The position numbers were made by a program, and so were the translations under genes. Under the pieces are notes generated by a model. It was not told the origin of the DNA and did no database searches. It saw nothing but the letters and a program-made list of their open reading frames with translations. From Gammaproteobacteria bacterium (GTDB taxonomy: Bacteria; Pseudomonadota; Gammaproteobacteria; Ga0077536), in the NCBI GenBank assembly GCA_016191285.1, contig JACPPA010000033.1, positions 1 to 64,000 of the forward strand: 64,000 bases of DNA, read 5' to 3'. Position 1 is the stretch's first letter, and each line of letters opens with the position of its first letter. Below, piece by piece: positions 8,509 to 17,831 of this stretch.

Positions 8509-9792
8509 CTAAGTGCGCAAGGCGCGGGCCAATTCCTTGGTCGTATTGCGTAGTCGCTCGATCAGGACATTTTGAAAGGTTTTGCTCATCCGTAATTGGC
8601 AGGGCAGCGAGGCCCATTCCTTGAAGTCGCGGTCGACTCTGAGCACGGTCGATTCGCGATTAGCCGACACCGTGGCGCTACGGCCGCCGTTGGCGAGATA
8701 CTCCATCTCGCCGAAACACTCGCCAGTTTCAAGATCTCGAATACGCACCCCGTTGATCGCGATCGATACCGCGCCATCGACGATCACGAAGAATGCCCGG
8801 TCGCGCTCGCCTTCTGAAAAAATCGCGGTTCCAACGTCTATTCGCTGCCACACCGCGACCTTGCAGATTTCCTTCAATTCGTTCTTGTTGAACTCGCTGA
8901 AAAAAGCGAGCTGCACCATCCGCGCGATCTTTTCATCGTCCGACAAAACCAGCGAAACCGTGCGCGAATCATTTAGGATTTGATCGAGATCGTGAACGAT
9001 TTCGGCGCCATGCTTATAGCGCTTGGCGATATCCTTCTCGAGCATTTTGCGCACGATGCGCCACAATTGTTCAGGCACGTCGTTGCGTAAATCGGTGAGC
9101 GGTTGCGGATCTTCGTGGACGACTTTTTGGATGAGCCCGGTCAGGCCTTTGGCGGCGAATGGCGGCGTGCCGGCCAGCATTTCGTAGAACACCGAGCCGA
9201 GCGAGAATAAATCGGATTGCTGAGTGATGTCCTGATCGCGGGCCTGCTCGGGCGACATGTAGAGCGGCGAACCAAACCAGCCGACGATTTGCGTCTGATC
9301 CGCACCGATGCGACGGGCGATGCCAAAATCGCCGATCTTGGCCACCCCGTCCTTGGTCAACATGATGTTCGCAGGCTTGATATCGCGATGCAGTACGCCG
9401 TGCTTATGCGCGTAATCGAGGGCGTCGGCCGCTTGGCGAACAATGCGCATCACGGCCGCGATCGGCAATAACACCTCGCGTTTGCAGTAATTGCGTAAGG
9501 TGTCACCGCCGGCGATGTACTCCATCACCATATACGGCTGTTCGGCGTCTTCCCCGGCCTCGTAAACCTTCAATACATTGGGGTGATCAAGACGGCCGGC
9601 CGAGCGGGCTTCATTAATGAACAAGCGCCGCGCGACACCCTCGGTACTTTCGCCATCCATGCTGTTGGCGAGTTTGATCGCGACTGGGCGATCGACGTAG
9701 GGATCGTGTCCGCGATAGACCACGCCCATGGCGCCGCGGCCGAGCACGTCGATGACGTCGTATTTACCGATCTTTTTAGGTGCTTCAGCCAT
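8509..9792 (-). CDS. Ser/Thr protein kinase with C-terminal cyclic-nucleotide-binding-type domain (copy 1)
   Basis: 427 residues from ATG 9792; the open frame continues upstream but MAEAPKKIGKYDVI is where the paralogues begin. The Hanks-type kinase at residues 8-270 has glycine loop GRGAMG, Lys40 (VAIK), HRDIKPANIML and DFGIAR: all catalytic elements intact. Residues ~300-410 form a CNB/Crp-like domain (TAIFSEGERDRAFFVIVDGAVSI, then GECFGEMEYLANGGRSATV), suggesting regulation by a small nucleotide or protein contact; the ligand is unknown. No membrane segment, unlike PknB kinases. The start overlaps the end of the DUF1631-GGDEF-EAL gene by 8 bp, so they are one operon and plausibly one signalling unit. 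Paralogues: 31674-32969 and 35012-36295. Confidence 0.9.
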   Translation of the reverse strand: MAEAPKKIGKYDVIDVLGRGAMGVVYRGHDPYVDRPVAIKLANSMDGESTEGVARRLFINEARSAGRLDHPNVLKVYEAGEDAEQPYMVMEYIAGGDTLRNYCKREVLLPIAAVMRIVRQAADALDYAHKHGVLHRDIKPANIMLTKDGVAKIGDFGIARRIGADQTQIVGWFGSPLYMSPEQARDQDITQQSDLFSLGSVFYEMLAGTPPFAAKGLTGLIQKVVHEDPQPLTDLRNDVPEQLWRIVRKMLEKDIAKRYKHGAEIVHDLDQILNDSRTVSLVLSDDEKIARMVQLAFFSEFNKNELKEICKVAVWQRIDVGTAIFSEGERDRAFFVIVDGAVSIAINGVRIRDLETGECFGEMEYLANGGRSATVSANRESTVLRVDRDFKEWASLPCQLRMSKTFQNVLIERLRNTTKELARALRT

Positions 9793-12700
9793 CCGCTTCC
9801 AACAACAGGCGGGTTGAACGCGAGGCATCATGCACGAAATCGACGCCGATTTCGCGTAACACCTCGAGCAGTCCGGCTTCGGCGTTGATCTTACCGACCG
9901 TGAGCTTGCCCATGAAGTGCGCGAGTTCGTTGATCGATTTCGCCATCGCCAAGTCCTTCGGATCTTGGCGCGCGTCGGCGACAAAACTACTTTGAATCGT
10001 CACGAAATTAACGGCCAATTCTTTCAGATATTCATAATTCGACTGGCCACCACCGAACTCGGCCAAAATGAATTGGCAACCAAATTCGCGCAGGGTATTG
10101 ATGAGGTCGGCGGTCTCGTTCAATTTGGCGAACGCGTCCTTATCATCGATCTCGAAGCACACCCGTGACGGCGGTACGCTGGTCTGCATCAACTCCCCGA
10201 CGATCACATTTGCGATATCGTCTTTGTCTAACGCCGCACGCGATAGCGGCACGATAAACGCACTGAAGCGCTCGAGATTTTCGGCGTGCGCGGTCATCCA
10301 TTTCAAGGTGCCGCGCAGGGTCCAAAGATCGACCGTATAGGCGTGCGCGGTCGCGATTGCGGCTTGCGTGAATAACGCCGGTGGCACGAGCTTACCATTG
10401 CGATCCTCGGCGCTGACCACCACGCGTGCCGCGGGTAACGCCTGGCGCGTAATGCCACGCACTTCATTAAACAGCAGCGCCAAGCGTTCGCGTTCGATCG
10501 CTTTGCTGACATAGCTCATCATCTGTTCGATCTGCTTGCGGAATTTATTATCAGCGCCGGCGACATAAATCGGCTTATCCGGCGTTGTTCTCGCGAGTCC
10601 GCACGCATCGCCGACCGCCGCCATCAGTTGCTCGACCGACACGAGTTCATCCTCGATCGCGGTAAGTCCGGCGACAAATTTCGGCTGTGCTTGAACGCCA
10701 CTTGCCGCGGCGATTTTTTCAATGAGCGCCTGCATTTCACGATAAGCGGATTGGAGTCCGCCGCGCTGCCAAAACACGCCCCACTCTCCGCCACCGAGTC
10801 GACCAAGGTGCACCGGCTTCTTATCGAACACATTTTTCAGTTCGTCGCTAAGACTCTTGATTAGGCGATCACCGGTATCAATGCCGAATTGATCGTTTAT
10901 CGATTTTAAATTCTCAAGCGACAATTGACCCAGCACCGCGCCCGTATTCAACGGTCCCGTTTGCTTCAGTAACGGTTCGATGGTCTGCAGGAAGGTTTTG
11001 CGGTTTGAAAGCCCCGTGAGCGAGTCATGCATCGCATGTCCGGCTACTTCCTCATGGATTCGATTGACCACCCCAAACAAGGCGCGATCGAAGGCATTAT
11101 CGCCTTCGCCGGTCAGCGGTTTGATAATGCCGCGTCGCAAATACATCGCAACCTGCTGCAAGGTAAGCGATGCGGATTTTTGGCCAGCGGTGTCAGCTAA
11201 TACGAAGGGGTTGTAATCGTCCCCCACCCACACCAGGCTTACTGGGTAAGGCGCTTTGGACGTGGCGTTCATCAACACGCGATCGCCAACCCGCAAGGCT
11301 TTGGCGCGCGCGATCCAACGCGTTAACTCGGGCGGCGCCACCGGCTGCGGTTGGGTTGATTCGCCGGACGAAGTACCGCTGCGGTCACGCCGCTCACGCA
11401 ATACGCGTTGCTGATCTTCACACGCGGCGACCACGGCTTGAATGTTCCGCGCGTAAGCACCGCGTTGTTCCGAGAGCACGGAATCTAGTTCGCCTAGCAC
11501 CGGGTCAAGCGGCGGCAAATTGCGGTCGAACGAAAGATTGACGCCATCCACCATTTCGCGCACGCGGTCGGCAACACGCTGACCTGACGCGCCGGGGTCG
11601 AGCTGGAGCATCGAGACGCGGTTTACAAGCTGACGTAACGGATGCTGAGTTGAAGCCAAGAATTCTGCGTCAAGCAACGCCGCCTTATGTACTGACCCTT
11701 GCAACCGCTTGAGATTACCCTTGGCGAAATCCGCGACCATTGAATCGCGCAACAGAGCTTGAAATAAATTGACGATGATTTCGATCGCATCGCTTTCGGT
11801 TTGACCGAGGCCGCGCGCTTCAACGCCGCGTGCAGCCAAGGCCTCGCCGATCCGGGACTTAATATTGTCGCTGGTGAGGAGTTCAGGCTCCACGGTCCCG
11901 GTGAGATACTGCTGAAGATCCGACAAGCCGTCCGCGATCTGTCCCATGGAATAGGAACCACGCGGAGCATTATCCGGCGCCGCCACCGGATTGACTTGCC
12001 GGCGTAATGCGAGTTGCGCCTGCGCGGTCGAGAACGCCTGTTCGAAATTCGGCATCATCGACACCGCCGGACCAAAACCAAACCCGCTGAAGGTCGAATC
12101 GAGTCCGATGCCACTGCCGACCATTTGTGGTCCGGTCGCGCCGAAGTTGCCGGCTTGTACCCGGCCTGGTGCGAACGCCGTGCCAGCGCGCATTTCGGCC
12201 CCAGGTATGCCCGAACCCACGGACACCGGAGGCGCCCCCCATGAACCCGAAGTAGGCGGTCCGCTTACCGCCGAGTACCCGGGACCGGCAGGACTAACCG
12301 CCGGGGCGCTTGGATAGTTAGCGCCCGCGCCACCCGCCGGCAGGGGAGATTGCGCCACGCCCGGTGCGCGCGGACTGCCACTTGCCAGCGGACCACCAAC
12401 CGCCGGGTACCGTGGCTGCGTGTAGGACAACCGATTCATCGTGTCCGCAAGATTGGCCGGCGGCGTGGTCCCCTTCACTCCGGCTTTGGACGCTTCGAGC
12501 GGATTCGGGGCGCTGGTGGGGGCGCGTGAATCGTTGGGCGTGCGGCGTACGCCGAGCTTCGCGTCGTGATCGATTTTCGGAAGTATGCCTGTTTCGATCA
12601 GAAGAGTGTTCGCTTCGTCGTACAATCGTTCGAGTTCCGGCTCGATGGTTCGCCGCAACGTCTTGTACACCACGTCGCTAATTTGGCGATCGAATGATAC

Positions 12701-13603
12701 CCCCTTCATAGCCTCGGCGAACGCGTTGCAAATCAACGCTGGGGCGAGTGGGTTGGAGTCGTCATCGATTTCGCGTCGCGCTAAGAACGAAAAGCGCTGA
12801 TTGAGTTCAAACAGAGGTTTTTTAAATTTGGCCTCAAGATCCGACACCACTTCCGATACCGACAAAAATTCCTCGAACTCGTCTTTATCCACCAATGACA
12901 AGTTGGACAGCTCGGCGCCTCCCTTCGGCGATTTCGTGCGCAACGGGTTATTAAGTGTAGTCACCGCCTTGGTCATGAGCTGCGGCACATGTTCCTTAAT
13001 TTCGTCAGCGCGCCGACGCAATTGGACTTGTGCGTCAGTGAACTTGGATTGTTCGCGATTAGTGCGAGCGTCGCGTGCGCCGATAAACAAGGCATCGCCG
13101 GCGAGGCGAGTAAATTCAATCGCGATATGGGCCGCGGACCGTTCCGCAAGTTCGGTAAGCCCGGGTAGCGCGCGGCCAAACTCGGGCGCAAATCGGCGCT
13201 GAGTATCGGCTAACGATTCTCCCGGCTTTACGTCGGTCGCGGCCGGCGTTGCTTGCGCCAGATTGTGCAGTAGTCCGATGACTTTCGGGTCGGGCGCTTT
13301 GAACGCGACCCCCAGGCCGTTGCTGGTCACCCGGCACACGGTTAACGCCATTTGGAAATCCTGCCGGCGATCCTCAAGCCTCAACGCAAAATAGACCACG
13401 GCGGGCGTCTGTGGCTGTACGAATCGAAGTTGCCGCATGTCGATCTGAATAAACATGCCAGCCACACAGAAATCCTTGACCACGCAGGCGATGGCGGGGC
13501 GCGGTCCAAGCGCGAGCATCGCCTCAAGTTGCAGCGGCAACCGCAAGTAGCGTCGGCGCTCACGTCCAGAATTTGTCGAATCAGCGTCTTGCACGATTTC
13601 CAA
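9785..13603 (-). CDS. Giant PilZ-DUF1631-GGDEF-EAL-type signalling protein (cyclase and esterase parts degenerate)
   Basis: 1272 residues. Residues ~15-110 resemble PilZ (RERRRYLRLPLQ with the RxxxR-type start, then KDFCVAGMF, where the usual D/NxSxxG has Cys for Ser), so c-di-GMP binding is possible but weakened. The middle third fits DUF1631, with a Pro/Gly/Ala-rich linker around 400-520. Around 860-1020 is a GGDEF fold (HDSLTGLSNRKTFLQ) whose active site reads GGGEW, so cyclase activity is unlikely. The last ~240 residues are EAL-like but lack the EAL signature (LALLFNEVRGI). It probably acts as a receptor or scaffold rather than an enzyme. No membrane segments. Its 3' end overlaps the kinase-CNB gene, implying coupled translation. 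Confidence 0.85.
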   Translation of the reverse strand: MEIVQDADSTNSGRERRRYLRLPLQLEAMLALGPRPAIACVVKDFCVAGMFIQIDMRQLRFVQPQTPAVVYFALRLEDRRQDFQMALTVCRVTSNGLGVAFKAPDPKVIGLLHNLAQATPAATDVKPGESLADTQRRFAPEFGRALPGLTELAERSAAHIAIEFTRLAGDALFIGARDARTNREQSKFTDAQVQLRRRADEIKEHVPQLMTKAVTTLNNPLRTKSPKGGAELSNLSLVDKDEFEEFLSVSEVVSDLEAKFKKPLFELNQRFSFLARREIDDDSNPLAPALICNAFAEAMKGVSFDRQISDVVYKTLRRTIEPELERLYDEANTLLIETGILPKIDHDAKLGVRRTPNDSRAPTSAPNPLEASKAGVKGTTPPANLADTMNRLSYTQPRYPAVGGPLASGSPRAPGVAQSPLPAGGAGANYPSAPAVSPAGPGYSAVSGPPTSGSWGAPPVSVGSGIPGAEMRAGTAFAPGRVQAGNFGATGPQMVGSGIGLDSTFSGFGFGPAVSMMPNFEQAFSTAQAQLALRRQVNPVAAPDNAPRGSYSMGQIADGLSDLQQYLTGTVEPELLTSDNIKSRIGEALAARGVEARGLGQTESDAIEIIVNLFQALLRDSMVADFAKGNLKRLQGSVHKAALLDAEFLASTQHPLRQLVNRVSMLQLDPGASGQRVADRVREMVDGVNLSFDRNLPPLDPVLGELDSVLSEQRGAYARNIQAVVAACEDQQRVLRERRDRSGTSSGESTQPQPVAPPELTRWIARAKALRVGDRVLMNATSKAPYPVSLVWVGDDYNPFVLADTAGQKSASLTLQQVAMYLRRGIIKPLTGEGDNAFDRALFGVVNRIHEEVAGHAMHDSLTGLSNRKTFLQTIEPLLKQTGPLNTGAVLGQLSLENLKSINDQFGIDTGDRLIKSLSDELKNVFDKKPVHLGRLGGGEWGVFWQRGGLQSAYREMQALIEKIAAASGVQAQPKFVAGLTAIEDELVSVEQLMAAVGDACGLARTTPDKPIYVAGADNKFRKQIEQMMSYVSKAIERERLALLFNEVRGITRQALPAARVVVSAEDRNGKLVPPALFTQAAIATAHAYTVDLWTLRGTLKWMTAHAENLERFSAFIVPLSRAALDKDDIANVIVGELMQTSVPPSRVCFEIDDKDAFAKLNETADLINTLREFGCQFILAEFGGGQSNYEYLKELAVNFVTIQSSFVADARQDPKDLAMAKSINELAHFMGKLTVGKINAEAGLLEVLREIGVDFVHDASRSTRLLLEADG

Positions 13604-13859
13604 TCAGGGCTTGCTAGGGTTTCGTTACGAGTTAGTTTTATACTGCGTCACGTGGCAGGGCATAATCGCAACCCACTGGTATTCGTCGCAGATTGATCGG
13701 TGGCCCAACAGCCATACCCAGGCTGGACTGAATTGTAACATTCCCACCACGACATGTACGGCTCGGGCCGCGGACAAACGCGTGGCCATAAGCCGAGTCC
13801 GGTTTATGCGAGAATGCACGTGCACCCGTGCTCCACCCAACCCTTGCAACAGATGAGTT

Positions 13860-15539
13860 ATGGATTCTGATACCGCGGCGCCGCGCAACCACTTCATACG
13901 GACGATCATCGACGCCGACCTCGCACATGGCAGACACATCGCGTTGGCGACGCGATTTCCGCCCGAGCCCAATGGCTACTTACATCTTGGACACGCAAAA
14001 TCCATCTGCCTCAATTTCGGCCTCGCCGAGGATTACCGCGGCACCTGTAACCTGCGGTTTGACGACACCAATCCTGAAAAAGAGAGCCAAGAATTTGAAG
14101 AGGCCATTGCCGCCGACGTGCGCTGGCTCGGCTTCAGTTGGGACACGCGCTATTTTCACGCCTCAGATTATTTCCCGCAGCTCTACGATTATGCGGTGCA
14201 CCTGATTAGGGCGGGTAAGGCCTATGTCGACAGTCTGGCGGCGGAAGAAATTCGAATTCATCGCGGCACCTTGACCGCACCAGGACGCGATAGCCCCTAC
14301 CGGAGTCGCAGCGTCGCTGAGAACCTGGCGCTATTTGAACGGATGCGGGCCGGCGAGTTCAACGACGGCGAACACGTGCTCAGGGCCAAGATCGATATGG
14401 CCTCGCCGAACATCAACCTGCGTGATCCCATACTGTATCGAATTCGCAAAACGCCGCACCACCGGACCGGCGCGACGTGGAATATCTATCCGATGTACGA
14501 CTATACGCATTGCCTGTCGGATGCGCTGGAAGGCATCACTCATTCGCTGTGTACGCTTGAGTTTGAAGATCATCGACCACTCTACGACTGGGTGTTGGAC
14601 AATTTGCCGGTGCCTTGTCATCCTCAGCAAATAGAATTCGCGCGCCTCGAAGTGAACTACACCATCACCAGCAAGCGCAAGCTGCACGCCCTGGTCGCGG
14701 AAAAATTGGTCGATGGCTGGGACGATCCGCGGCTGCCGACGCTTAAAGGCTTACGTCGGCGGGGTTACACACCGGGCGCGCTCCGCGAATTCTGCGAGCG
14801 GGTCGGCGTTACAAAAAAGCAAACCATCATCGACATTAGCGCGCTTGAAACTTGCGTGCGCGAGAACTTGGATGCCACCGCCCCGCGCGTGATGGCCGTG
14901 CTGGCGCCGCTTAAGGTGGTGTTGGATAACTATCCCGCGCAGCAGGTTGAAATGCTCGCGGCGGCAAATCATCCGAAATTCCCCGAGCTTGGCACCCGAC
15001 AGATCCCGTTTGCGCGCGAACTCTATATCGAGCGCGACGATTTCATGGAAGTTCCCGCCAAAAAATTTCATCGGCTCGCGCCCGGTCAGGAAGTACGTCT
15101 GCGCTATGGCTACCTCATCACCTGTCGCGAAGTCATCAAGGATGCGCAGGGAGAAATTATCGAGTTGCGCTGTATTTACGATCCCGCGACCCGCGGCGGC
15201 AATGCGCCTGACGGGCGGCAAATAAAAGGCACCCTCCATTGGGTCGCCGCGCCGACTGCGCTGCGCGCCGAAGTACGGCTTTACGATCGCCTGTTCAACG
15301 TGCCAGACCCCGGCGCGCGTGACGATTTTCGCACGTTTTTGAATCCGGATTCGAAGCAGATCATCGCCGATGCGCGCATCGAACCGAGCTTGAGCGGATC
15401 GGCCAACGGTGCCCATTTCCAATTCGAGCGGGTCGGTTATTTTTGTGTCGATCCGGACTCGCAGGCGGACTTACCGGTGTTCAATCGCACCGTTGCGTTA
15501 CGCGATACCTGGGCCAAGGTGCAATCCGCCACGGGATAG
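13860..15539 (+). CDS. glnS: Glutaminyl-tRNA synthetase
   Basis: 559 residues, the normal length. Class I motifs are present: HLGH (residues 42-45, the HIGH motif, within [15 protein letters not shown]) and TSKRK (the KMSKS counterpart). The C-terminal part forms the two anticodon-binding beta-barrels. It charges tRNA-Gln with glutamine in the cytoplasm. ATG 13860 follows GATGAGTT and gives the canonical N-terminus ([12 protein letters not shown]). It stands alone between the divergent PilZ-DUF1631 gene (256 bp away) and tRNA-Arg. The 256-bp gap 13604-13859 holds the two divergent promoters; I see no other gene in it. Confidence 0.97.
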   Translation: MDSDTAAPRNHFIRTIIDADLAHGRHIALATRFPPEPNGYLHLGHAKSICLNFGLAEDYRGTCNLRFDDTNPEKESQEFEEAIAADVRWLGFSWDTRYFHASDYFPQLYDYAVHLIRAGKAYVDSLAAEEIRIHRGTLTAPGRDSPYRSRSVAENLALFERMRAGEFNDGEHVLRAKIDMASPNINLRDPILYRIRKTPHHRTGATWNIYPMYDYTHCLSDALEGITHSLCTLEFEDHRPLYDWVLDNLPVPCHPQQIEFARLEVNYTITSKRKLHALVAEKLVDGWDDPRLPTLKGLRRRGYTPGALREFCERVGVTKKQTIIDISALETCVRENLDATAPRVMAVLAPLKVVLDNYPAQQVEMLAAANHPKFPELGTRQIPFARELYIERDDFMEVPAKKFHRLAPGQEVRLRYGYLITCREVIKDAQGEIIELRCIYDPATRGGNAPDGRQIKGTLHWVAAPTALRAEVRLYDRLFNVPDPGARDDFRTFLNPDSKQIIADARIEPSLSGSANGAHFQFERVGYFCVDPDSQADLPVFNRTVALRDTWAKVQSATG

Positions 15540-15587
15540 CGCGCCCAATCTTCAAGCTAATTTTTTGCGTTGAGCGCGTTTATCAAT

Positions 15588-15662
15588 CTCGCCATAGTTC
15601 AACGGATAGAACGGGGCCCTCCTAAGGCCCAGATGCAGGTTCGATTCCTGCTGGCGAGGCCA
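15588..15662 (+). tRNA. tRNA-Arg (anticodon CCU)
   Basis: A full cloverleaf can be folded: acceptor CTCGCCA pairs with TGGCGAG, the D arm is GTTC/GAAC, the anticodon stem GGGCC/GGCCC encloses loop CTCCTAA (anticodon CCT), and the T arm GCAGG/CCTGC encloses TTCGATT. Discriminator G is followed by encoded CCA (15660-15662). A tyrosine integrase gene begins 173 bp downstream in the same direction, making this tRNA the likely attachment site of the island. Confidence 0.93.
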
Positions 15663-15666
15663 TAAG

Positions 15667-15768
15667 GACTTCCGTAGACTTCCGTAGACTTCCGCTACCG
15701 TCCGCAATTCGCAGTATTTCCGTAGGTTTACCGATATTTTTCTTCCGCTACCCTCCGCTGCCGTCCGT
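15667..15768. repeat. CTTCCG-rich repeats next to the attachment site
   Basis: GACTTCCGTA is repeated in tandem at 15667-15676 and 15677-15686, with a third, altered copy (GACTTCCGCTACCGTCCG) following. A related block (TCTTCCGCTACCCTCCGCTGCCGTCCG) lies at about 15741-15767. Repeats of this type beside attL are usual binding sites for the integrase arm domain or an excisionase; that role is inferred from position. Confidence 0.6.
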
Positions 15769-15835
15769 TGATAGCCGGGGGTAACAGGAGGTAGATATAG
15801 GGGTAACTACCAGATGCCAGAAAGCAGTTACCCTC

Positions 15836-16975
15836 ATGCCGCTAACCGACACCGCCATGCGGAACACCAAACCCAGCGCGAAGCCGCAGAAGCTTTTTGA
15901 CGCTGGCGGCTTGTTTATGCTGGTCGCCGCCAACGGCGGGCGATGGTGGCATCTCAAGTACCGCTTTGGGGGTAAGGAGAAGTTGCTGTCGCTCGGCACT
16001 TACCCCGAGGTGTCCTTGAAAGACGCCCGCGATAAACGAGACGCGCTCAGGAAGCAGATAGCTGCAAAAATCGACCCGTCGGACGTCCGCCGCGACGAAA
16101 AGGCCGCGCGCGAGTACACCTTTGAAGTTGTCGCGCGCCTGTACATCGCGGCTCGGTCTAAGAAATGGTCGCGCCGAACCCTTGAGTTGGTAACCAGCCG
16201 CCTTGAAAAGGGACTATTCCCCAAAATCGGCAAGCGTCCTATTCGCCTCATTCTGGCAAGGGAGCTGTTACGCGTGCTGGAACCTATTCAGGCGCGTGGC
16301 GCTGTGGAAACGGCACACCGTCTTCGGCAGGACGCCAGCCTGATTTTCTGTTTCGCATTGGCGCAGGGTTATGTTGATCGGGACCCCGCAGCGGATTTAC
16401 GCGGGTCGCTTGATGAGCGCACGACGAAACACCATGCAGCGATTACGGACGCTAGGGAAATTGGCGCCCTCCTGCGAGCCATCGGCGGCTATACAGGCGA
16501 GCCTGCGGTCCTGGCTGCGCTCCGCCTTGCGCCGCACGTTTTTCTCCGCCCTGGCGAGCTACGTGCCGCGGAGTGGTCCGAAATCGACTTCGATGCGGCG
16601 GAATGGCGCGTGCCGGCGAATCGCATGAAGCTCAAGGAGACGCACCTCGTTCCCCTCTCGCGACAGGCATTACGAATATCGGCAGAACTCCGCGCTATCA
16701 CTGGCAAGCGTCGTCTCGTTTTCCCGAGTATTAGAACGGCTGAGCGACCAATCTCCGAGAACACCGTGAATGCCGCCCTACACCGTTTGGGTTACACGAA
16801 AGAGCAGATGACCGGGCACGGCTTTCGGTCGATGGCATCTACGCGGCTCAACGAATCTCAGAAGTGGCACAGGGACGCGATCGAGCGACAGCTAGCCCAT
16901 GGCGAGCGCGACAAAGTCCGAGCGTCGTACAACTACGCCGAGCACCTCACCGAGCGCCGCAAGATGATGCAGTGA
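15836..16975 (+). CDS. P4-type tyrosine recombinase/integrase, C-terminus cut by a stop codon
   Basis: 379 residues. The N-terminal DUF4102-type arm-binding region (residues 1-90, KLFDAGGLFMLVAANGGRWW) is followed by the core-binding and catalytic domains. Catalytic residues visible are Arg in LRPGELRAAEW, His-x-x-Arg in HGFRSMAS, His in LAHGERD and Tyr in SYNYAEHL. It should integrate and excise the island at tRNA-Arg. After MMQ-TGA at 16973-16975 the same frame continues WSNYLDALRDGAEIVPLHKKA to a TAA at 17039-17041. That tail is the normal end of this family, so the gene has a nonsense mutation removing about 21 residues after the catalytic Tyr. Activity is uncertain. The native stop codon lies inside the target site of element copy A. 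Confidence 0.88.
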   Translation: MPLTDTAMRNTKPSAKPQKLFDAGGLFMLVAANGGRWWHLKYRFGGKEKLLSLGTYPEVSLKDARDKRDALRKQIAAKIDPSDVRRDEKAAREYTFEVVARLYIAARSKKWSRRTLELVTSRLEKGLFPKIGKRPIRLILARELLRVLEPIQARGAVETAHRLRQDASLIFCFALAQGYVDRDPAADLRGSLDERTTKHHAAITDAREIGALLRAIGGYTGEPAVLAALRLAPHVFLRPGELRAAEWSEIDFDAAEWRVPANRMKLKETHLVPLSRQALRISAELRAITGKRRLVFPSIRTAERPISENTVNAALHRLGYTKEQMTGHGFRSMASTRLNESQKWHRDAIERQLAHGERDKVRASYNYAEHLTERRKMMQ

Positions 16976-17037
16976 TGGAGCAATTATCTGGATGCGTTAC
17001 GCGATGGCGCCGAAATCGTGCCGCTGCACAAAAAGGC

Positions 17038-17165
17038 TTAAGGAAGCTCTGCAAAAGGCAGAGCTTCCCGCGGCACAGGGAGGTGCCGCCATTTTCGATG
17101 GTTGCAAACCATTGAAAATGAAGGGAAGCAAAAATCATACTTTTTGCTTCCCGTACTCTGAATAA
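17038..17165 (+). mobile_element. YTAR hairpin element, copy A (right end missing)
   Basis: It begins GGAAGCTCTG at 17042 after TTAA (17038-17041) and matches copy D through the three main hairpins, then stops after CTCTGAATAA near 17165. The last ~28 bp of a full copy and the second target duplication are absent, replaced by CCGCCCGGGACGG. It was truncated by later recombination or deletion. It sits exactly at the original 3' end of the integrase gene. Confidence 0.85.
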
Positions 17166-17263
17166 CCGCCCGGGACGGTCTCCCGGAAATTGGAACGGCG
17201 GGGACGGTGGTAGTAGCACCGGACCCGCCTAACCTCAACGTGACCTTACGAGGAGGACACATC

Positions 17264-17569
17264 ATGGCTAAGGCAAATGTTAACCGCACCACGCAACCGG
17301 ATAGAAGCGATGAAATCGTAGAACTAGTGAACCTCGTTCAATTCGTCCTGGACGAACTTGAGGAGAAAATCGAGGACCTGGATGACGAAAACTACTACGA
17401 CCGCCGGGCGGTTTGCCTGGCTCTGGTGAAAGGGATTTTGGACATTCCAGATCAAATTATTGGGCTCGCGAAGTCAGACGATCTCGAAGCGTTGTTTGAA
17501 CGCCGATACGAGAATCTCGCCACTCAGGCTGCGAGAGAGGCTTCGACTGCCGCGGAGGTGTCAACATGA
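17264..17569 (+). CDS. Small acidic hypothetical protein, 101 aa
   Basis: ATG 17264 is preceded by a strong AGGAGG at 17251-17256. The 101-residue product (MAKANVNRTTQPDRSDEIVE...) is acidic and helical, with a run ELEEKIEDLDDENYYD and no recognisable catalytic motif. Its stop overlaps the next start region by ATGA (17566-17569), so it is translationally coupled to the DUF4258/HTH pair that follows and may be a third component of that module. Function unknown. Confidence 0.65.
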   Translation: MAKANVNRTTQPDRSDEIVELVNLVQFVLDELEEKIEDLDDENYYDRRAVCLALVKGILDIPDQIIGLAKSDDLEALFERRYENLATQAAREASTAAEVST

Positions 17570-17831
17570 ACTGGACCGTGAATCCGCGAATGTCATCATT
17601 GGCTACCATGCTCGTGCGCGAATGTCCGAACGTGACATTTTTATCGATGATGTTTTCCGGGTGCTGCGAACCGGAAGCGTTAACGCCGATCCTATCCGCA
17701 CCGATCGCGGTGAATGGCAATGCAAAATAGCGAAACGAATCAAAGACACGCGATCTGTAGGCGTCGTCACGATCATCTTTCACGAAGAGAAACTATTCCC
17801 TAAAACCGTCGAATGGGAAGACTTACGATGA
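17566..17831 (+). pseudogene. DUF4258 putative toxin, start region frameshifted
   Basis: The frame ending at 17831 encodes a DUF4258 domain: IGYHARARMSERDIFIDDVF, then RTGSVNADPIRTDRGEWQCK and VVTIIFHEEKLFPKTVEWED. This domain is found in RelE-like toxins of type II pairs. No in-frame ATG precedes it. The natural-looking coupled ATG at 17566 (ATGAACTGG) is out of frame by one base; one more A after ATG would give M-K-L-D-R-E-S-A-N-V-I-I-G-Y-H. Either the gene lost an A, or translation starts at CTG 17571. The downstream HTH gene overlaps it (ATG 17828). Confidence 0.7.

Noticed and set aside
9785-13603. Active bifunctional c-di-GMP cyclase/phosphodiesterase
   Set aside because: The cyclase site is GGGEW and the EAL signature is absent, so activity is unlikely.
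15667-15768. CRISPR array
   Set aside because: The repeats are about 10 bp, directly adjacent or irregularly spaced, with no spacers; they fit integrase arm sites. No cas genes are in the window.
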